Positions 4,990-5,971 of a stretch of 5,971 bases of DNA are shown piece by piece. The notes beneath the pieces were generated by a model. That model made no database searches and had not been told where the DNA came from. It was given only the letters and a program-made list of their open reading frames with translations. Every line of letters begins with the position of its first letter. The stretch's first letter is position 1. The position numbers and the translations under genes were made by a program. The stretch covers positions 1-5,971 of the forward strand of contig JAFAGQ010000302.1 in NCBI GenBank assembly GCA_023422555.1, read 5' to 3'. This stretch comes from Pseudomonadota bacterium (GTDB lineage Bacteria > Pseudomonadota > Gammaproteobacteria > Burkholderiales > Burkholderiaceae_B).

Positions 4990-5971
4990 TTATCCCAATC
5001 TCTCTATCGCCATTTCCCGTAATTTGTTGCGCTGAATTTTGACGCCATTTGAACTCAGGGTGGTCGGAAACTCATCGATTTTCCATATACGCACCGGAAC
5101 CTTGAACGCAGCCATGCAATCCTGCATACGCGTGCGCAATTCAACTTCATCGATGCCGGTTCCATTTTCAGAAATCACAAATGCAACACAGCGGTTTTGC
5201 CCGTTCTGCTCTACACCCACCACCTGCGCATCACGAACACCAGTCTGCTCCTTGAGGACATCTTCAATTTCAGAAGGATTGACCAGAAAGCCTGCCAGAC
5301 GGATCGCGTCTCCGTGGCGCGCCTGGTAAACAAAACTGCCGTCATCGCGTAAATAGCCCAGATCGCCGGTATGAAAGAATCCTTCATCGTCCACCGCCTT
5401 TTGGGTGGCCTCCGGATTATTCAAATACCCGGCAAAGTTGGTATCGGCGCGTATTTCAATTGCACCGCTTTGGCCGGTTTCCAGCAATTTTCCCGTTTCA
5501 AGATCACGTATGCGAATCTGCACGTCAGGATTGGCGGGAAAGCCCCCGCCTTTGAGTCGTTCATCTACCAGCATGGGTCTGTTCTGTAATGAAAATAGTG
5601 CCTGCACTTCGCTGGAACCATAAAGTCCATACAAAGGCACATTCCTTTCCCACGCCTGGCGTCCCACTTGCAAAAAACCCGCGTTAAAGGCTGCGAAGCC
5701 GAAAACCCGTGCTGACGGAAATGGGTGATTACCGTCGACCTGATCCAGAAGCCGAGCATACATCTCGTCACTGCCAAACAGATGCGTCACCTTGTGCTTC
5801 CTGATCAGTTCAGCCGCCAACTGTGCATCAAAGGTATCCATCAGGACCGTAGGCTGTCCCGCAGTGAAACTTGCAAGTACGGCGTTGAATCCGTAAACGC
5901 CACAGAAGGGCAAGGCGGCCAGTAAAACGGCGCCCGGCTCTGTAAATTGATAAGCGGAGGCAACATTCTGA
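4990..5971 (-). CDS. AMP-forming acyl-CoA ligase, C-terminal part (5' end outside window)
   Basis: At least 326 residues are visible, starting inside the protein (QNVASAYQFT at the window edge; the frame is open to base 5970). It belongs to the class I adenylate-forming enzymes, which activate a carboxylic acid with ATP to an acyl-adenylate and then pass it to CoA. In visible-fragment numbering: AALPFCGVYGFN (about 18-29) is the region of the LP-x-x-H-x-x-G motif, GLYGSSE 115-121 is motif A5, HTGDLG 200-205 is motif A7, ARHGDAIRLAGFLVNPSEIE 217-236 is the hinge/A8 region, and NGVKIQR 308-314 carries the expected catalytic Lys311 of motif A10. The ATP phosphate-binding loop lies outside the window. 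The LPLFH-type motif reads LPFCGVYG, with no His at the usual place. A TTG at 5913 is an internal codon and not a start. The MaoC gene follows after 3 bases, suggesting activation of an acid and then hydration of its enoyl-CoA. The acid is not identifiable. Confidence 0.92.
   Translation of the reverse strand, partial: QNVASAYQFTEPGAVLLAALPFCGVYGFNAVLASFTAGQPTVLMDTFDAQLAAELIRKHKVTHLFGSDEMYARLLDQVDGNHPFPSARVFGFAAFNAGFLQVGRQAWERNVPLYGLYGSSEVQALFSLQNRPMLVDERLKGGGFPANPDVQIRIRDLETGKLLETGQSGAIEIRADTNFAGYLNNPEATQKAVDDEGFFHTGDLGYLRDDGSFVYQARHGDAIRLAGFLVNPSEIEDVLKEQTGVRDAQVVGVEQNGQNRCVAFVISENGTGIDEVELRTRMQDCMAAFKVPVRIWKIDEFPTTLSSNGVKIQRNKLREMAIERLG

Overview
The window looks like a chromosomal segment of a Gram-negative proteobacterium. 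The gene families fit a beta-proteobacterium of the Burkholderiales (Alcaligenaceae-like), but this is inferred from protein style and by-eye base composition (about half G+C), not from a marker gene. No rRNA, tRNA, CRISPR array, insertion sequence or phage gene was seen.

Left part (1-917). The first 75 bases, on the minus strand, are the start of a CaiB/BaiF (family III) CoA-transferase gene that runs off the left edge; it begins with TTG behind a strong GAGGAG. Upstream of it, and on the same strand, is a HicB-type antitoxin gene (242-565) with no recognisable toxin partner. A non-coding stretch of about 350 bases (566-917) separates it from a divergent gene. That stretch holds a good Fur-box-like dyad at 808-826.

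Middle part (918-3613). A complete ABC exporter half-transporter (membrane domain fused to ATPase, 607 aa) is on the plus strand. It converges tail to tail on a LysR-family regulator (minus strand), and the two stop codons overlap.

Right part (3614-5971). The LysR gene is divergent from a short-chain dehydrogenase/reductase (SDR)-like gene. The 105-base gap between them contains a nested inverted repeat centred at 3632. This is about 65 bases before the start point expected from a GATAAT -10 box, the classical geometry for LysR-type activation. The SDR-like protein keeps the nucleotide-binding fold but lacks the catalytic Tyr and Lys, and a textbook rho-independent terminator ends the gene. 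Converging on it from the right is a tightly coupled pair on the minus strand: an AMP-forming acyl-CoA ligase (5' end outside the window) followed after 3 bases by a MaoC-type enoyl-CoA hydratase.

How the genes may work together: ligase, MaoC hydratase, SDR-like protein and CoA-transferase are all typical of CoA-thioester acid metabolism. A catabolic locus for an unidentified organic acid, with LysR as its inducer-responsive switch, is a reasonable inference but the substrate cannot be read from the sequence. The ABC exporter appears to be a separate, possibly iron-regulated, unit.
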